Positions 31,876 to 42,439 of a stretch of 64,000 nucleotides of DNA are shown one piece after another. The position numbers and the translations under genes are program-made. Within the stretch, counting starts at the first letter, position 1, and each line of letters opens with the position of its first letter. Source of the stretch: Micrasema longulum (taxonomy: Eukaryota; Arthropoda; Insecta; Trichoptera; Brachycentridae); contig JAGVSM010004964.1 in assembly GCA_022494885.1 (NCBI GenBank), positions 186,001-250,000 of the forward strand. The letters are read 5' to 3'. The notes beneath the pieces are model-generated. The model saw only the letters and a program-made list of their open reading frames with translations, ran no database searches and was not told the DNA's origin.

Positions 31876-32078
31876 TATCTCAACAATGTTTTTAATATGT
31901 CCAAATGTTTGTAGACATGTTGGATTTCCTCCCTTGGGAGTTTAGTCTTTTGCAGGGCAAATGACCTGTCATTAACTACTATTCTGCCTATGTTTAAACA
32001 TCCACATTTCCCCAACTTTTCATCCGTTGACTTTTGTGAACTAAAATTGAAATCTGAAAACGGACTTCTTTATTATGC
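31876..32078 (+). mobile_element. Repeat A, internally deleted
   Basis: Start block 'tcaacaatgtttttaatatg', 'aatgtttgtagaca', then directly 'atgacctgtcatt' and 'attctgcctatgtttaaaca'. The 'ttacaacagag' block is missing. It ends next to the AAAAT array. Confidence 0.7.
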
Positions 32079-32101
32079 AGGTAAAATAAAATAGAGAAAA
32101 G

Positions 32102-32445
32102 TAAAATAAAATAAAATAAAATAAAATACAATAAAATAAAATAAAATAAAATAAAATAAAATAAAATAAAATAAAATAAAATAAAATAAAATAAAATAAA
32201 ATAAAATAAAATAAAATAAAATAAAATAAAATAAAATAAAATAAAATAAAATAAAATAAAATAAATTAAAATATAATAAAATAAAATAAAATAAATTAAA
32301 ATAATAAATAATTAAAATAAAATAAAATAAAATAAAATAAAATAAAATAAAATAAAATAAAATAAAATAAAATAAAATAAAATAAAATAAAATAAAATAA
32401 AATAAAATAAAATAAAATAAAATAAAATAAAATAAAATAAAAATA
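32102..32445 (+). repeat. (AAAAT)n array, about 69 units
   Basis: A pentanucleotide microsatellite with rare interruptions near 32128, 32264-32275 and 32293-32312. A-rich debris continues to about 32590. It may have grown from a LINE or repeat-A tail. Confidence 0.95.
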
Positions 32446-32630
32446 AAAAATTAAACAAAAAAAAAATGTATAAAAAAAAATATATATAATTTTAAAAAAA
32501 TAAAAATAAAAAATATAAAAAAAATAAAAAAAATATAATAAAATAAATAAATAAATAAAATAAAATACAATAAAATAAAAAAAAACTTTTGCAATAAATT
32601 TTTTAAAAAAATATATGAAAACGTTTCTAT

Positions 32631-32770
32631 ACTGCAATATTTCATGTTCCTGGACTGGCACCTGAAACGTAAGTCTGAACGATACATTACACTGAAGAAC
32701 ATTTATCGTACCAATGCAGTGCCTTATGCACCATTGGGTGCGGAAGGTGGTATCTATGATGATGATGAAG
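32631..32770 (+). mobile_element. SINE-1, 5'-truncated
   Basis: 'cctggactggcacctgaaac', 'gcagtgccttatgcaccatt' and a gatgatgatga tail. The tRNA-like head is absent. Confidence 0.75.
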
Positions 32771-33156
32771 ACTCGGTTCTTTCGTTTTTGTTAAGATGTC
32801 TGTAAATCTTATCCGATCACTTTCCAAGCGTGGCAGTAGGTAAGGTAGAGTAAACAGTAAACAGATAGTACAATATTGCGGTTGTAAGATTGTGTAATAT
32901 AAATTAAAGTGTAGTTCGGAACAATGTAAAGAGGATTAGTAATGTTGACGTACTAACAGAAGTTAATAAATCGTGCCGAGGATAAAGTTACGCTAAACTA
33001 TAATCTCATACCACTGTACAGTGTATACTCACATGTGGACGTCGCGTGGCACTAGAGGGAGCATGAGATGCTTTGAAGAGATTACTATAGTAATACATCG
33101 AACGCCGTTTTTGGTCTAACGTCAAGATTTGAGTGTCAAACATCGACGTGAAATTA
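32771..33156. other. No recognisable feature
   Basis: Moderately AT-rich, unique-looking. Nothing supported. Confidence 0.4.
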
Positions 33157-33200
33157 ATCATCATCATTCCTTTTCGGCACCTAATGGTGCATAGCTATAG
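33157..33200 (-). mobile_element. SINE-1 3' fragment
   Basis: Minus strand: 'tatgcaccattaggtgc' then the gaatgatgatgatt tail. About 45 bp only. Confidence 0.65.
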
Positions 33201-33378
33201 CTCTGTTACTGTATGCACATAAACATAATGAGGAATTCTACTGTTTTCAAATAAAAAAAATTCTATTAGCGTGCTATTTAACTAAGCAAAAATGTTTTTT
33301 TTTTTGTGCGTTATTTACAAAGATACGATTTTTAAAGGTACATTAATTTATCAAATACTGGGCCAAACGACTGTAATC

Positions 33379-33603
33379 AGTGAAATTAAAGAGCTGATTT
33401 AAAAAGTTTCAGCTCTAAATTTCACTAAAATCAACAAATTGAAGAAATATGAATGTTCAAACATTGGCAAAATGATTAACGTTATACGATATGTAAGGTG
33501 GCCTTTTAAACCAGCCAATAGCCGGTCATAAGCTTTGCAAATACCTAGATTTTCCATTTTCCCTTCTTTAAAATGCTTTTTATCCCTGTTGTAATTTGTT
33601 AAA
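33379..33603 (-). mobile_element. Repeat A, inverse orientation
   Basis: Inverse of the blocks from 'ttacaacag' to 'agctgaaac'. It is diverged but continuous. It lies back-to-back with the hairpin copy that follows. Confidence 0.75.
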
Positions 33604-33629
33604 TAAATAAATAGTGTTGCATCTTTATA

Positions 33630-34070
33630 TTTTAACAATATTTTGTGTTTGTCCAAATTTTTGTAGACAAGAACTGGATTAAACTCCCTGGGGAGCTGTT
33701 TATATTAACATATTACAACAGAGATGAAGAACATTTAAGAGAAGGTAATATAGAAGTTTAGGCATCTACAGGGCTTATGCCCTGTCAATGGCTGGTTTAA
33801 GTGGCCACTTTACACACTGTGTAACATTCACCATTCTGCCTCTATTTAAATATCCATATTCCTTCAATTCTTTCATCTTTCACAAACATGAAAGAAACAA
33901 CAGATGAAAGAATTGAAGGAATATGGATGTTCAAATATAGGCAGAATGGTGAATGTTACACAGTGTGTAAAGTGGCCACTTAAACCAGCCATTGACAGGT
34001 CATAAGCCCTGTAGATGCCTAAACTTCTATATTACCTTCTCTTAAATGTTCTTCATCTCTGTTGTTATAT
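33630..34070. mobile_element. Repeat A, near-perfect hairpin form
   Basis: Normal start block (33630-33710), then a left arm 33712-33878, a loop of about 22 nt, and a right arm 33901-34066 that is the inverse of the left with few mismatches. Arms run from 'attacaacagagatgaagaa' to 'ttcaattctttcatc'. The low divergence between arms implies recent formation or gene conversion. Transcribed, it would fold into a stem of roughly 165 bp. Confidence 0.85.
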
Positions 34071-34104
34071 GCTTTATATTTTAAACTAAAATTTTAAAAA
34101 TAAC

Positions 34105-34215
34105 ATATTTTCTTTTTTTGGTTGGTTGGGAGAAAAATTGGCATTCGAAAACCCTACCAATGTACAAATATAGTTACACAATAAATTAAATATATGAATA
34201 AATAAATGATTAAAA
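34105..34215 (+). mobile_element. LINE 3' tip, Jockey-like subfamily
   Basis: 'tttggttggttgggag' through 'ccaatgtacaaata' and a gaataaataaatga tail parallels 6023-6115, the 3' UTR of the Jockey-like relic. Its hairpin is decayed. Confidence 0.6.
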
Positions 34216-34523
34216 CTGGAGTAAGCCACTTTCTGCTCTCCCACTTGGGTGTAATATCAAAGCAAGTTAAAGTCACCGAGTTGATTGGACGAAGTTTGAG
34301 CATAGTTACAGCATTAGTTGATTGAAAACTGAAGTACAGGGTGGTTCAATCTAACGAACCCGCCAGCGCACGCTATCGGGTGGCCCAGAAACAAATAGCT
34401 AGTTTGATTTGTTGTTCGGCGCTCTATGGGCTCTGCAGGCAAAACGACTAAGTCGCTAGCCATATTAAAATACTTGTGTCCGGACGGAATTAAGAACACA
34501 CTGAGCTCATTTTATATATTGGC
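34216..34523. other. Unassigned, GC-richer segment
   Basis: 'tacagggtggttcaatctaa' resembles a DNA-transposon terminus, but no inverse partner was found nearby. The 61-codon minus frame has no motif. Confidence 0.35.
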
Positions 34524-35395
34524 TTGAGCGATTTCTTTGTTGATAAGACAGCAACCAAACTAAGGAAAATTATATATTTATTTAAAAACATTAGAAACAT
34601 CCCAAACAAAGCAACTTTAATTGATGTATACTATGCTCTAGCAAAATCAACTATTAGTTACGGAATAATAGGATGGAGAGGAACAAATAAAACTACACTA
34701 GAGCCATTAATAAAAGCCCAAAAAGCCTTACTAAGAGTAGCCAGCAAAAAGCCTTACCAATACTCTACAGACAGACTTTTTACGGAATTTCCATTACTAG
34801 ACATAAGACAAATATACATAAAGACAATTTTAAGACATTTCCATCAAAATCCTGACAGACATAATGACGGACAACAAATTTACGACACTAGGCAAAGACA
34901 AAAGACAATACTTCTGCTCCCAAAGAAAAAAAAAAACAAATTACGGACAAAGGCATTATACTTTTCTGGCCCCTAAGCTATATAATTTTTTAAGTAAGGA
35001 CATATTGGCGAACAAAATGAAAAACAATATTTTCAAAGCTAGAGTACATAAATGGATTGCTAAAAAGACTAGACAGGAAGCTGAGGAATATGTTTCATAT
35101 ATAAGAATGTAATTATAGTTTCTTGAAAATCCTTTTTCGTTTTATTGATGTAGATATGTTTTAATATTTTAAATTTTTTATTTCTTTTAAATTTTTACAC
35201 AATTGATGTGAAATTATGTACAATTATGTATAAATAAATAATACACTGACACTCCGGGACGTGCCTGTGGGCCAGTGGAGTGGCTATATCCTTTAAAAAA
35301 ATATATATATTGAATGTACCTACCTATTGTATAGACATTTTTGTTTACTATGTATTTGTATTGTATTTTATATTAGATTAAAGAAAAAAATAAAA
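34524..35395 (+). mobile_element. LINE RT C-terminus and 3' UTR
   Basis: A 150-codon frame: KLRKIIYLFKNIRNIPNKAT, YALAKSTISYGIIGWRGTNK, IKAQKALLRVASKKPY and LLDIRQIYIKTILRHF, then a frameshift within an AAAAA run near 34930 to LAPKLYNFLSKDILANKMKN and a stop at 35112. The 3' UTR has a 'ccactgg/ccagtgg' hairpin near 35250-35280 and ends in A-rich DNA. Only one clear frameshift, so younger than most. Confidence 0.8.
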
Positions 35396-35423
35396 AAATA
35401 AAATTCAACTATTACTAATTTTG

Positions 35424-35677
35424 TAGTGGTTGGCGTATTAGCTAACCACCCAAGAGGTCTCGGGTTCAGTTCTCGACGTGGTTGATATGGAATATTTATT
35501 TAAAAGTGTGTTTTCACCCTAGAATATTTCATAGTCCCTGGACTGGGAACTTTAGCGCAAGACTGATCATCAGATCTTACCTTCACGTTACAGAAATGAT
35601 CAAGATACGCTGCGATTGCTGTATCAATACAGTGCTCTATGCACTATTAGGTGCGGAAAAGGAATGATGATGTTGGA
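35424..35677 (+). mobile_element. SINE-1, near full length
   Basis: A tRNA-like head (gttggcgtattagctaacca, B box cgggttcagttctcg), body 'gatatggaatatttattt' and 'agtccctggactggg', then 'aagatacgctgcgattgctg' and 'ctatgcactattaggtgcgg' with an ATGATG tail. About 250 bp. Confidence 0.85.
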
Positions 35678-36127
35678 TGAAACAAAATAAATGCTGAAAA
35701 TACTTTTTTTTCTCTCATAATTGAGGGGGTTATATGCAAAACCGCCAATGTGCATGATCACTATTTATGGGAAGATCAACATTAAAAGTAGCCAAACGAC
35801 TATTTCTTTTAAAGCTGTAGTCTAATAAAACGAACGAAAAATTTGGAAATCATACGATTTTGCCATTTAAAAACGATTTTTTTTAATCGAGCAATAATAA
35901 AAAAATAAAAACAAATAAATAAGATAAAAAGAACAGCTTTCAAAGGTATTTTTATTTAAAAATATAATTTAAAGTTTTATGTAACTAAAATACAATTACT
36001 TTACGGCAGATTACGCCATTTTAAATTTAGACTAAACTTAGGTATCTGGATTACCAAAAAATATTAGGGCTGGTCTAAAGGTCACAAAAAAGTCAACAAG
36101 ATATTGCTTCAAATTGAATATTACAAC

Positions 36128-36416
36128 AACAACCACATTCCCTTTCCGCACCTAATGGTGCATAGGGCACTGCATTGGTACACCAATCGTAGTGTATCTT
36201 GAACATTTTTTATTACATAAATAATAATGTTTGGATAATTTATATAGCGGCATTTTTGTGAAAATCACCTCAAGGGAAAGATGATCAGTCTAACGAAATA
36301 TTCTGAGGAGAAAACACCCTTTCAAATTAATATTTCATCTCAACCATGTCGGGAATCGAACCAGAGACCTCTCGCATGGTAGGCAAACGCTCTGACTACT
36401 ACACCACGAGGCCGAC
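36128..36416 (-). mobile_element. SINE-1 nested in the foldback, itself interrupted
   Basis: Minus strand: head 'gtggtgtagtagtcagagcg', B box 'ctggttcgattcccgac', body, then after an interruption 'caagatacactacgattggt' and 'ctatgcaccattaggtgcgg'. It lies entirely between the foldback arms. Confidence 0.85.
36190..36284 (-). mobile_element. CR1/L2-like LINE 3' tip inside SINE-1
   Basis: Minus strand 'cccttgaggtgattttcaca' and 'atgccgctatataaattatc' equal the 3' tip of the element at 22735. It replaces the SINE-1 segment between 'actgatcatct' and 'caagatac', giving a third nesting level. Confidence 0.7.
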
Positions 36417-36710
36417 ATTGAATATTACAACCAGAATTATCTTCTTTTTTCAAAAAAAGATAATATAATTCTATAAAAAATGGTTTTAACTCAAGTATTT
36501 CAATAATTTATATTTTTTTAAGCATAACCGAAGGCATAATTTTAAGTTGAAATAAAGAAATATGCCACAAAAATGTATGTGATTTAAAATGCTTGTATTT
36601 CTTTTCAAGAACAAAAAAATAAAATTTGGCCGCGGCTACTTTCATGTTCAATTTATTATCTTCAAATAATTACATTAAATTTTAGTTCAATACTAAGTCT
36701 TTATTGAGAT
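36417..36710. other. Foldback interior, no other feature
   Basis: AT-rich spacer of the foldback; no ORF or repeat recognised. Confidence 0.4.
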
Positions 36711-37089
36711 CCCAGATACCTAAGTTTAGTCTAAATTTAAAATGGCGTAATCTGCCGGTCTAAAAGTAATTATATTTTAGTTATATAAAACTTTAAAGCA
36801 TATTTTTAACAGAAATAACTTTAAAAAATATTTGTTTATCTAATATATGTTTTTTTTATTTTGTTATTGCGCGGTTAAAAACAAACATTCGTTTTAAAAT
36901 GGCAAAATCGTATGATTTCCTAATTTTGCGTTCGTATTACCAAACTACAGCCAACTCTTTAAAACGTGAATAAAATCTGGCAGATGTGAAACATATTTGA
37001 TGCTTGATAACAGATGGGAAACTTTTTAGAAATTTTTAGTTTTTTTTATTTATTTTATTCTTTATCGTTTAGATGTTATTGCTGTTCGT

Positions 37090-37800
37090 TTGAAAATAGA
37101 TAAAGTCTCAACGGGTATTTTTTTGTTAGTATGGGATTTTGTTAGTCATCGCGTGCGCTTGGCTTTGCGTAGCTCTACGTTGTTCAATATGGCAAATCCA
37201 CTTAAAATCCTTTACTGTACATTAGTGCGAAGCAACTTAGAATATGCATCACAAATATGGAATCCTATGTACAATGTGCAGATATCACGCATTGAAAATA
37301 TTCAAAAAAAAATTCGTAAAGTTCATGTGTTTCCGGTTGAAACTTGAGTTTAAATCTGACCAGTATATTCATATATGTAAAAAACATCACCTACTGCTTC
37401 TGCAAAAACGTCGTGAAATAGCGGATATAATTTATTTACTTAAAATTGCCTCTGGTTCAATTGACTGTCCTGAACTACTTTGCAAACTTTCTATCAATGT
37501 TCCTTCCAAAGTTTTATGTAATAAAAAAATAAATTTTAATACTTTTAATCTGATAAAAAAATCATTTAACAGATTTATTTGCAAATAATCTTAATGACGT
37601 ACGGCGTTTGCTTTCGAAATAACTCGTAGTATTTTTTCTTTTCTTTTGAATTTACATTTAATTACTATTCATTTTACGTTCGAGAATTTTTTTTAACTTA
37701 CTGTGATGCTACTTGTGAAAACCTGTAATTGGCTTATTTGTTATTTGTTTTGTTATATAAATATGAGATAATTATAGCTGTTGGTTATCCAAATAAATAA
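37090..37800 (+). mobile_element. CR1/Jockey-like LINE, C-terminus and 3' end
   Basis: NPLKILYCTLVRSNLEYASQ, IWNPMYNVQISRIENIQKK, a frameshift in an A run near 37310, then FVKFMCFRLKLEFKS, LLLLQKRREIADIIYLLKI and KLSINVPSKVL to a stop at 37588. The 3' UTR ends 'ttggttatccaaataaataa' near 37800. A short hairpin (ttggttatccaa) precedes the tail. Confidence 0.8.
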
Positions 37801-37891
37801 ATAAATATAAATACCAATTACAAATACAAACGAAATTCCATTTTATAAATAAATAAAAAAGTTTTATAAAAACACGCATAAATTCAAATAT

Positions 37892-38085
37892 ATTTACAAT
37901 ATTTTGAGTGAGTCCAAATGCTTGTAGACGGGCTGGATTACATCCCTAGGGAGATATTTAGATCTACATTTTTTATAACAGAGAGGAAAAATATTTTTCA
38001 GACGCGTATACGGATGGCTATAAGCCCTGTAAATGCCTAAATGTCTATAGTTCATTCGTAAAAATGTTTTCTCTATGTTGCAATG
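37892..38085. mobile_element. Repeat A, deleted foldback form
   Basis: Start block 'caatattttgagtgagtcca' and 'ccctagggaga', then a switch to the inverse 'ataagccctgtaaatgccta' and 'tgttttctctatgttgcaat'. Same plan as 8100-8307 and 55450-55665. Confidence 0.75.
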
Positions 38086-38411
38086 ATTTTATCATATCAC
38101 AAGCCAGTTAGATCCATACACCAATAAAAGCGGATCTTCTTCCTGGATATCGTTGACTTCATTGTCCGGAAAAAAAAAGTTAAATTTTTGATTCAAGACA
38201 TTAAATAATAATAAAAACATTTTACGGTATCATAAGTTTTATACATATTTGACTTATTGAGTTTTCGATTTGCATCCAATTTCTTGCTGGAAGATAAATT
38301 TTTCTCTTCTATACTCCAGAGATCCAGTATTTCATCAATGTCATCTTCCTACTCCAGTTTAATACCTCAAATGTCTCCTTTTTACAATAAGACCGAAGAC
38401 AGCCCCTGATT
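38086..38411. other. No recognisable feature
   Basis: AT-rich. It may be a decayed upstream part of the R1-like relic, but no motif is visible. Confidence 0.35.
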
Positions 38412-38810
38412 TTGTCAATTTTCCGCTCAACTTTGCCAAAAAAAAAAAGAAACAAGACCTTTCAACCTTGGAACTATCGTTTTTTGAGTGAGCCTACCGG
38501 AAGTATTACTAAAATGTTTTTCCCTACAATTTTCCATGCCTGTGATTTCAGAAGAATGCAAAAATCTGGCTACGAGCTCACCCAGATTCTTACGGGTCAT
38601 GGTGGGTTCATGAGATACCTGCATCGCTTCAAGCTCTCCGAGATTGACAGCTACCCATGTGACAACAAAACTCCTCAAGATGTCTCTCTCCTGTTAATCC
38701 ATTGCCCCCTTTTCAGCTTCCAAAGACAACAGCTAGAGGCGCGATGCAAAAACCTGGGTGAAGATCTTTGCGACATTCTATCGGTGATAGGTAATAAAGA
38801 ACTCACATGA
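38412..38810 (+). mobile_element. R1-like LINE C-terminal zinc-knuckle region
   Basis: A 132-codon frame with QILTGHGGFMRYLHRFKLSE, then PCDNKTPQDVSLLLIHCPLF. The 'TGHG-F--YLHRF' motif and the following Cys/His cluster are the hallmark of the region after RNase H in R1-type elements. The first Cys pair and the His are altered, so the knuckle is damaged. The upstream part (PWNYRF) is not recognisable. Confidence 0.8.
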
Positions 38811-39737
38811 GAGGTAGTATTATACATGGTCAACATAGTGCAGGCAATCGGTAAAATAAACCAAAGTAAGGAACAAAATGCCGAACACTGCTCTAGTGGA
38901 ACGAAAGGCCGTTGACTGCTGCCAACAGGCTGGCTTCTCCTGAAGAGTTTTAAGTGGTTTCCTCTCCACATGAGCAAATGCTGAGAAGTTCCTGATTGGC
39001 CCACATAAGTAAATTCCTCCTGATCCCAACAGTTGAGCTAAAATAAAAGTAATATAATAGCAAAAAATGCAATTTTTAACAATAAACTTTGAATATTTAT
39101 AAGCAAGGTAAAAAATGAAGCAAATCCCATTGAAAAATAAAAAAAAAATTCTACTGGCACTGATCTCGAAATTGTAAAAAGACACATAAAATTTAAGAAT
39201 AAAATAAATAAAAGATTTGCTATTATTACTGCAAAAATTGAACAATTTTAAATGAAAATAAATATGAACAATCAGTCTAACAATCAAAAAAGTCACCGTT
39301 GAGACCAAATGTTCGATTGAACGAACATTGTATTTCACTCTTAAATTCTAGTAAATAACTTGATTGATGATTGAAAAATTGATGTCATAGCTAGTGACAT
39401 CATAAGAATATGCCTTTAGGCCACTGAATAAATATAAATTGCATTAAAAAAATCAATAACTTACCTTAAAATATTGCAAATAACAACGAAAGGAATTAGG
39501 TGCTCTAACGAAAGTCAATCTGGTTAAATTTAAATGCTGTTTTAAGTAGAATAACAGATTACGACCAACTGGAAAAACAGACGCTATAGAAATGATTTTC
39601 AGCAGTTAGAAAACAAAAACCCTGCATTATTATTTCATTCATTATGAAAAAAATAAATCCCAAAATTAGTGTTCATTTGAAAATACATACTCTCAAAGGG
39701 TCAAGTTTAATGTGCACAATCAACTTAAAATGAATTC
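38811..39737. other. Unassigned; possible LINE 3' UTR then AT-rich DNA
   Basis: 38820-39020 is GC-richer and may be the 3' UTR of the R1-like relic. 39021-39737 is AT-rich with no motif; the 172-codon minus frame here is Phe/Ile/Tyr-rich with no family match. Confidence 0.35.
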
Positions 39738-40200
39738 AACAATATTTTGAGTATGTCCAAATGCTTGCAGACTGTTTATTTGAATTTAAATTTATTGCAA
39801 CAGAGAGGAAAAGCATTTTTTTTAGAAGGGAATATGGGAGTCTAGGTATTTACAGAGCTTATGACCTATCGTTGGCTGGTTTAAGTGACCACCTTACACA
39901 CTGTGTAACATTCACCATTCTGCCTATGTTTGAACATCCACATTCCATAATTAACTACCTGGTAAAAGAAGAAGTATACAAATTGGAAAATTGTTTTCGG
40001 GCGTTGCCTAGTAGGTGAATTGGTTCAGCCGTATGAATCTCAACCACGCGATAAAGGTTTCAGCTCTTTTACTTCACAAAAGTCGACAGATGGAATTGTC
40101 ATTGGCCGTGGCCACTTAAGCCAGCCAATGACAGGTCACAATCCTCTTCCCATATTCCCTTCTCAAAAACGTTTTTCCTCTCTGTTGCAATAAATTTAAA
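39738..40200. mobile_element. Repeat A, foldback form with intact ends
   Basis: Ends 'aatttaaatttattgcaaca' (39783 on) and its inverse at 40180-40200. The left side reads normally to 'gaacatccacattcc'; the centre holds the inverse of the 'gcaacgcc' and 'gagctgaaacc' blocks; the right side is inverse 'ggccactta ... ccctt'. So the second half is inverted with respect to the first. Confidence 0.8.
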
Positions 40201-41206
40201 ATGAATTGTTTTTTCGTTACATGTTATACCAGGCACAAGTTGCACATCGAACTTAAAAGAAGTAGTTTTTTTGCAGCTGGTTTGGTTGGTCTTCTAAAAA
40301 ATAGTGACAATGCACGGGGGCGGTTTTCCATTAAACCCTCTCAATCACAATATCAAAGTTTGTAAAATAACAGTAATTTTACACAACCACATGGGTGACA
40401 GCTCTACGCAAAACTGATCCCCGGAGTAATTTTTTGAAATTAATTACTCCAAAATAGCCGAAACTATTTGAGAACGTCCAAATATGTACCGACAGTAATT
40501 CGTTACATAAATATTTTATCATATAAAAGACATACGAGTTATTTTGCATTAGGACTAATATTTACCGTCAGGAGGATCAAAGGGTTAATATCGTAAATAT
40601 CCAACAAAATAAAATACCGTTCAAAGGAAAACACGTTTAATTAATTTCAGTGTTTTCAGGGATCTTGAAACCAAACAGAATGGCAAAACAGTTCTCCTAA
40701 GGGCGCGGGTGGCAAGAAATGTTTGGTATATTTATTATTAACTACTTGGTAATCCAATTAGCCGAAACTTTGCCAATCTATTTAACTTCAGCAGTTCGCG
40801 TTTGTTATTCACGACCCCACAAAACCATTACTCATTTATGTTCATATGTATTTATTTATTTATTGGGAGTTAACATGAGTTACGTCCATTTTTTCTAATT
40901 TAAAAATGAGCACCAAAAATGAAAGAGAATCGTAAATGTGATATGTCGTTTTAATTTTTTTTGTTCTATAAGATATAAATTGTGTTGCTTTTAATTGCCA
41001 AATATCTCCTTATTGTTTTAATGTATATTTTATTTTTACTTTTTATGTTTATTCATTTAAATATGTTTTATTTTTATTATGAATACTAGTATTTACATGT
41101 ATGTTTAATTTTCTAATTATAAATGGTATATATTGAGTTTTTCTACTGACATTTCTTGGTGGAACTGCATTTTAATTATAATAATATAAATACTTTACAG
41201 TTTTAT
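40201..41206. other. Mostly unassigned; a LINE tip near 40845-40885
   Basis: Minus strand 40845-40885 reads 'ctcatgttaactcccaataa' into an AATA tail, a minimal LINE 3' end. The rest is AT-rich with no motif. Confidence 0.4.
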
Positions 41207-41241
41207 TCCACTTTAATTTAAATTATTTTATAATTTTTTTA

Positions 41242-41282
41242 CCAGTGACCGGGTTTCGTCGTGACCGACATCGTCAGACTGG
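41242..41282 (-). ncRNA. Hammerhead-like ribozyme, lineage 4, best-formed copy
   Basis: Minus strand: helix I CCAGT, CTGACGA (41271-41277), one extra T, helix II GTCG/CGAC with loop GTCA, GAAA (41254-41257), CCCGG, then GTC as expected cleavage triplet, and ACTGG pairing back with CCAGT. All invariant boxes are present. With a palindromic CCGG, helix III would be stable mainly in a dimer, as reported for PLE hammerheads. Confidence 0.7.
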
Positions 41283-41412
41283 TGGGAGACTTGACAAATT
41301 TCTATGTTATATACAAGTGCAAGCAGGGGTTGTAAATCATGATTTTATATAATTATGTAAATAAAAGAATTTAAATTAAAATCGATTAAGTATAAGGTAA
41401 CAATAATTATAA

Positions 41413-41452
41413 GACGATGACGATGTCGGTCACGACGAAACCTGGTCACTGG
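41413..41452 (+). ncRNA. Hammerhead-like motif, 5' half decayed
   Basis: ATGACGA replaces CTGACGA and the 5' strand of helix I is lost, but GTCG/CGAC, GAAAC, CCTGGTC and ACTGG remain. CCTGG breaks the CCGG palindrome. Probably inactive partner of the copy at 41242. Confidence 0.55.
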
Positions 41453-41483
41453 TAAAAAAAAAATAAAATAATTATAAAAAAAA

Positions 41484-42066
41484 GTGAAGATGCTAAGTGA
41501 AGGGGTCAACACTGTTCTGGCATCGAGACAACACTATTACGTAGGCAAAAAGGTCCATAACCTTTTGCCAGAATCGTTGAAAGACGGGAGTGTTGTCAAG
41601 TTGCCGAAGGTGTTGACCTCGCTCTTTCGTGCCATTGGGCGTAGGGAGTCAGAAAAGTTGATACATGCCAGGGATTTGAGATTCTTACTGGATATCGAAA
41701 GTAAATAATAATTTTAAAAAATATATATACAGATGGCAACCATGAAGTTTTGGATTATAACGAAATTGTCTATGTTTTATGAACGTATGTATGTGTAAGC
41801 GCATGAATGTATGTGCGTGTGTGTGTATGTACATGTGTTTATATGTTTGTATATGTGTATATATGTGTATATGTGTATGTATATGTATCAAGATTTCTAT
41901 ATGAGTAAGTTTATATTTTATTAGTCTGCACTTTCTTTTAATTTGTTAACTTTTATCATATATTAGAATATAATTGCCTAGCTTAGAACGGGGTTTGTAC
42001 TCTTGTTAGCTGGACAAAGTGAACGTAAAATTGTATTTTTGATAAAAGGTGTACATAAATAAATAA
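41484..42066 (+). mobile_element. LINE C-terminal tip and 3' UTR
   Basis: A 74-codon frame with RQHYYVGKKVHNLLPESLKD and SVVKLPKVLTSLFRAIG resembles the 'K-N-LPE-LK ... FK--L' ending of non-LTR ORF2 proteins. The following UTR contains a TG-rich microsatellite and ends 'gtgtacataaataaataaaa'. The family is uncertain. Confidence 0.5.
41785..41888 (+). repeat. TG/TATG microsatellite
   Basis: Mixed gtgtgtgtatg and atatgtgtatatg repeats, about 100 bp. It lies within the LINE 3' UTR. Confidence 0.85.
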
Positions 42067-42439
42067 AAAACTTTAAATGATATGAATTTAATTCTAGTAA
42101 CGCCATCTTAAGCTTATCTATTAGGTAAAAGATTTATAGTGAAGTTTTCATTACGGTTTTTGAGAAAAGCGTTAATATTTTTAATACCGGCCCCGATTAT
42201 AATAATTAAAAATAACAGTACGCTTTAACAAATACTCAAAATTGTGAATCGTTTTAACATGGCTTGTGTCGTTTTTGTGGAAATTCAAGATTATAAATAA
42301 AATAAAAAATTTAGCTGCCAATAAGAAGATTATTTTTTTTACTTGACAGTATTTTATCGACCCTTGGCTGCGCCAATATTGTGTTTTTATAAATATTTAT
42401 TTTTAATCTTATATATATTTATGTAACCTACATTTAACA
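42067..42439. other. No recognisable feature
   Basis: AT-rich sequence upstream of the CpG-dense island. A TATATATTTATGTA word at about 42411-42424 is the only TATA-like candidate. Confidence 0.4.

Larger units (their letters stand above)
35808..36964. mobile_element. Foldback element with arms of about 245 bp
   Basis: Arm 35808-36050 is the inverse of 36711-36964 with indels. Anchors: 'gaaatcatacgattttgcca' on the left and its complement near 36900, and 'gattacgccattttaaattt' against its complement near 36735-36755. The interior carries an inverted SINE-1. No ORF detected, so non-autonomous. No clear TSD. Confidence 0.85.
41207..41478. mobile_element. Paired inverted PLE ends, lineage 4
   Basis: Arm 41207-41282 is the inverse of about 41412-41478, each carrying a hammerhead-like motif and a flanking 'aattattttataa' block. 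The 130-bp spacer holds no recognisable PLE protein. The opposed terminal repeats match the organisation at 53421-54063 and 58018-58610. Confidence 0.7.

Noticed and set aside
32296..32661. 121-codon Phe/Tyr/Leu frame
   Set aside because: A translation of the (AAAAT)n array and its A-rich flank, not a protein.
34314..34360. DNA-transposon terminus 'tacagggtggttcaa'
   Set aside because: No inverse partner or TSD found nearby; too short to call.
38820..39338. 172-codon minus-strand frame
   Set aside because: Phe/Ile/Tyr-rich composition from AT-rich DNA; no start context or family motif; overlaps the probable 3' UTR of an R1-like relic.
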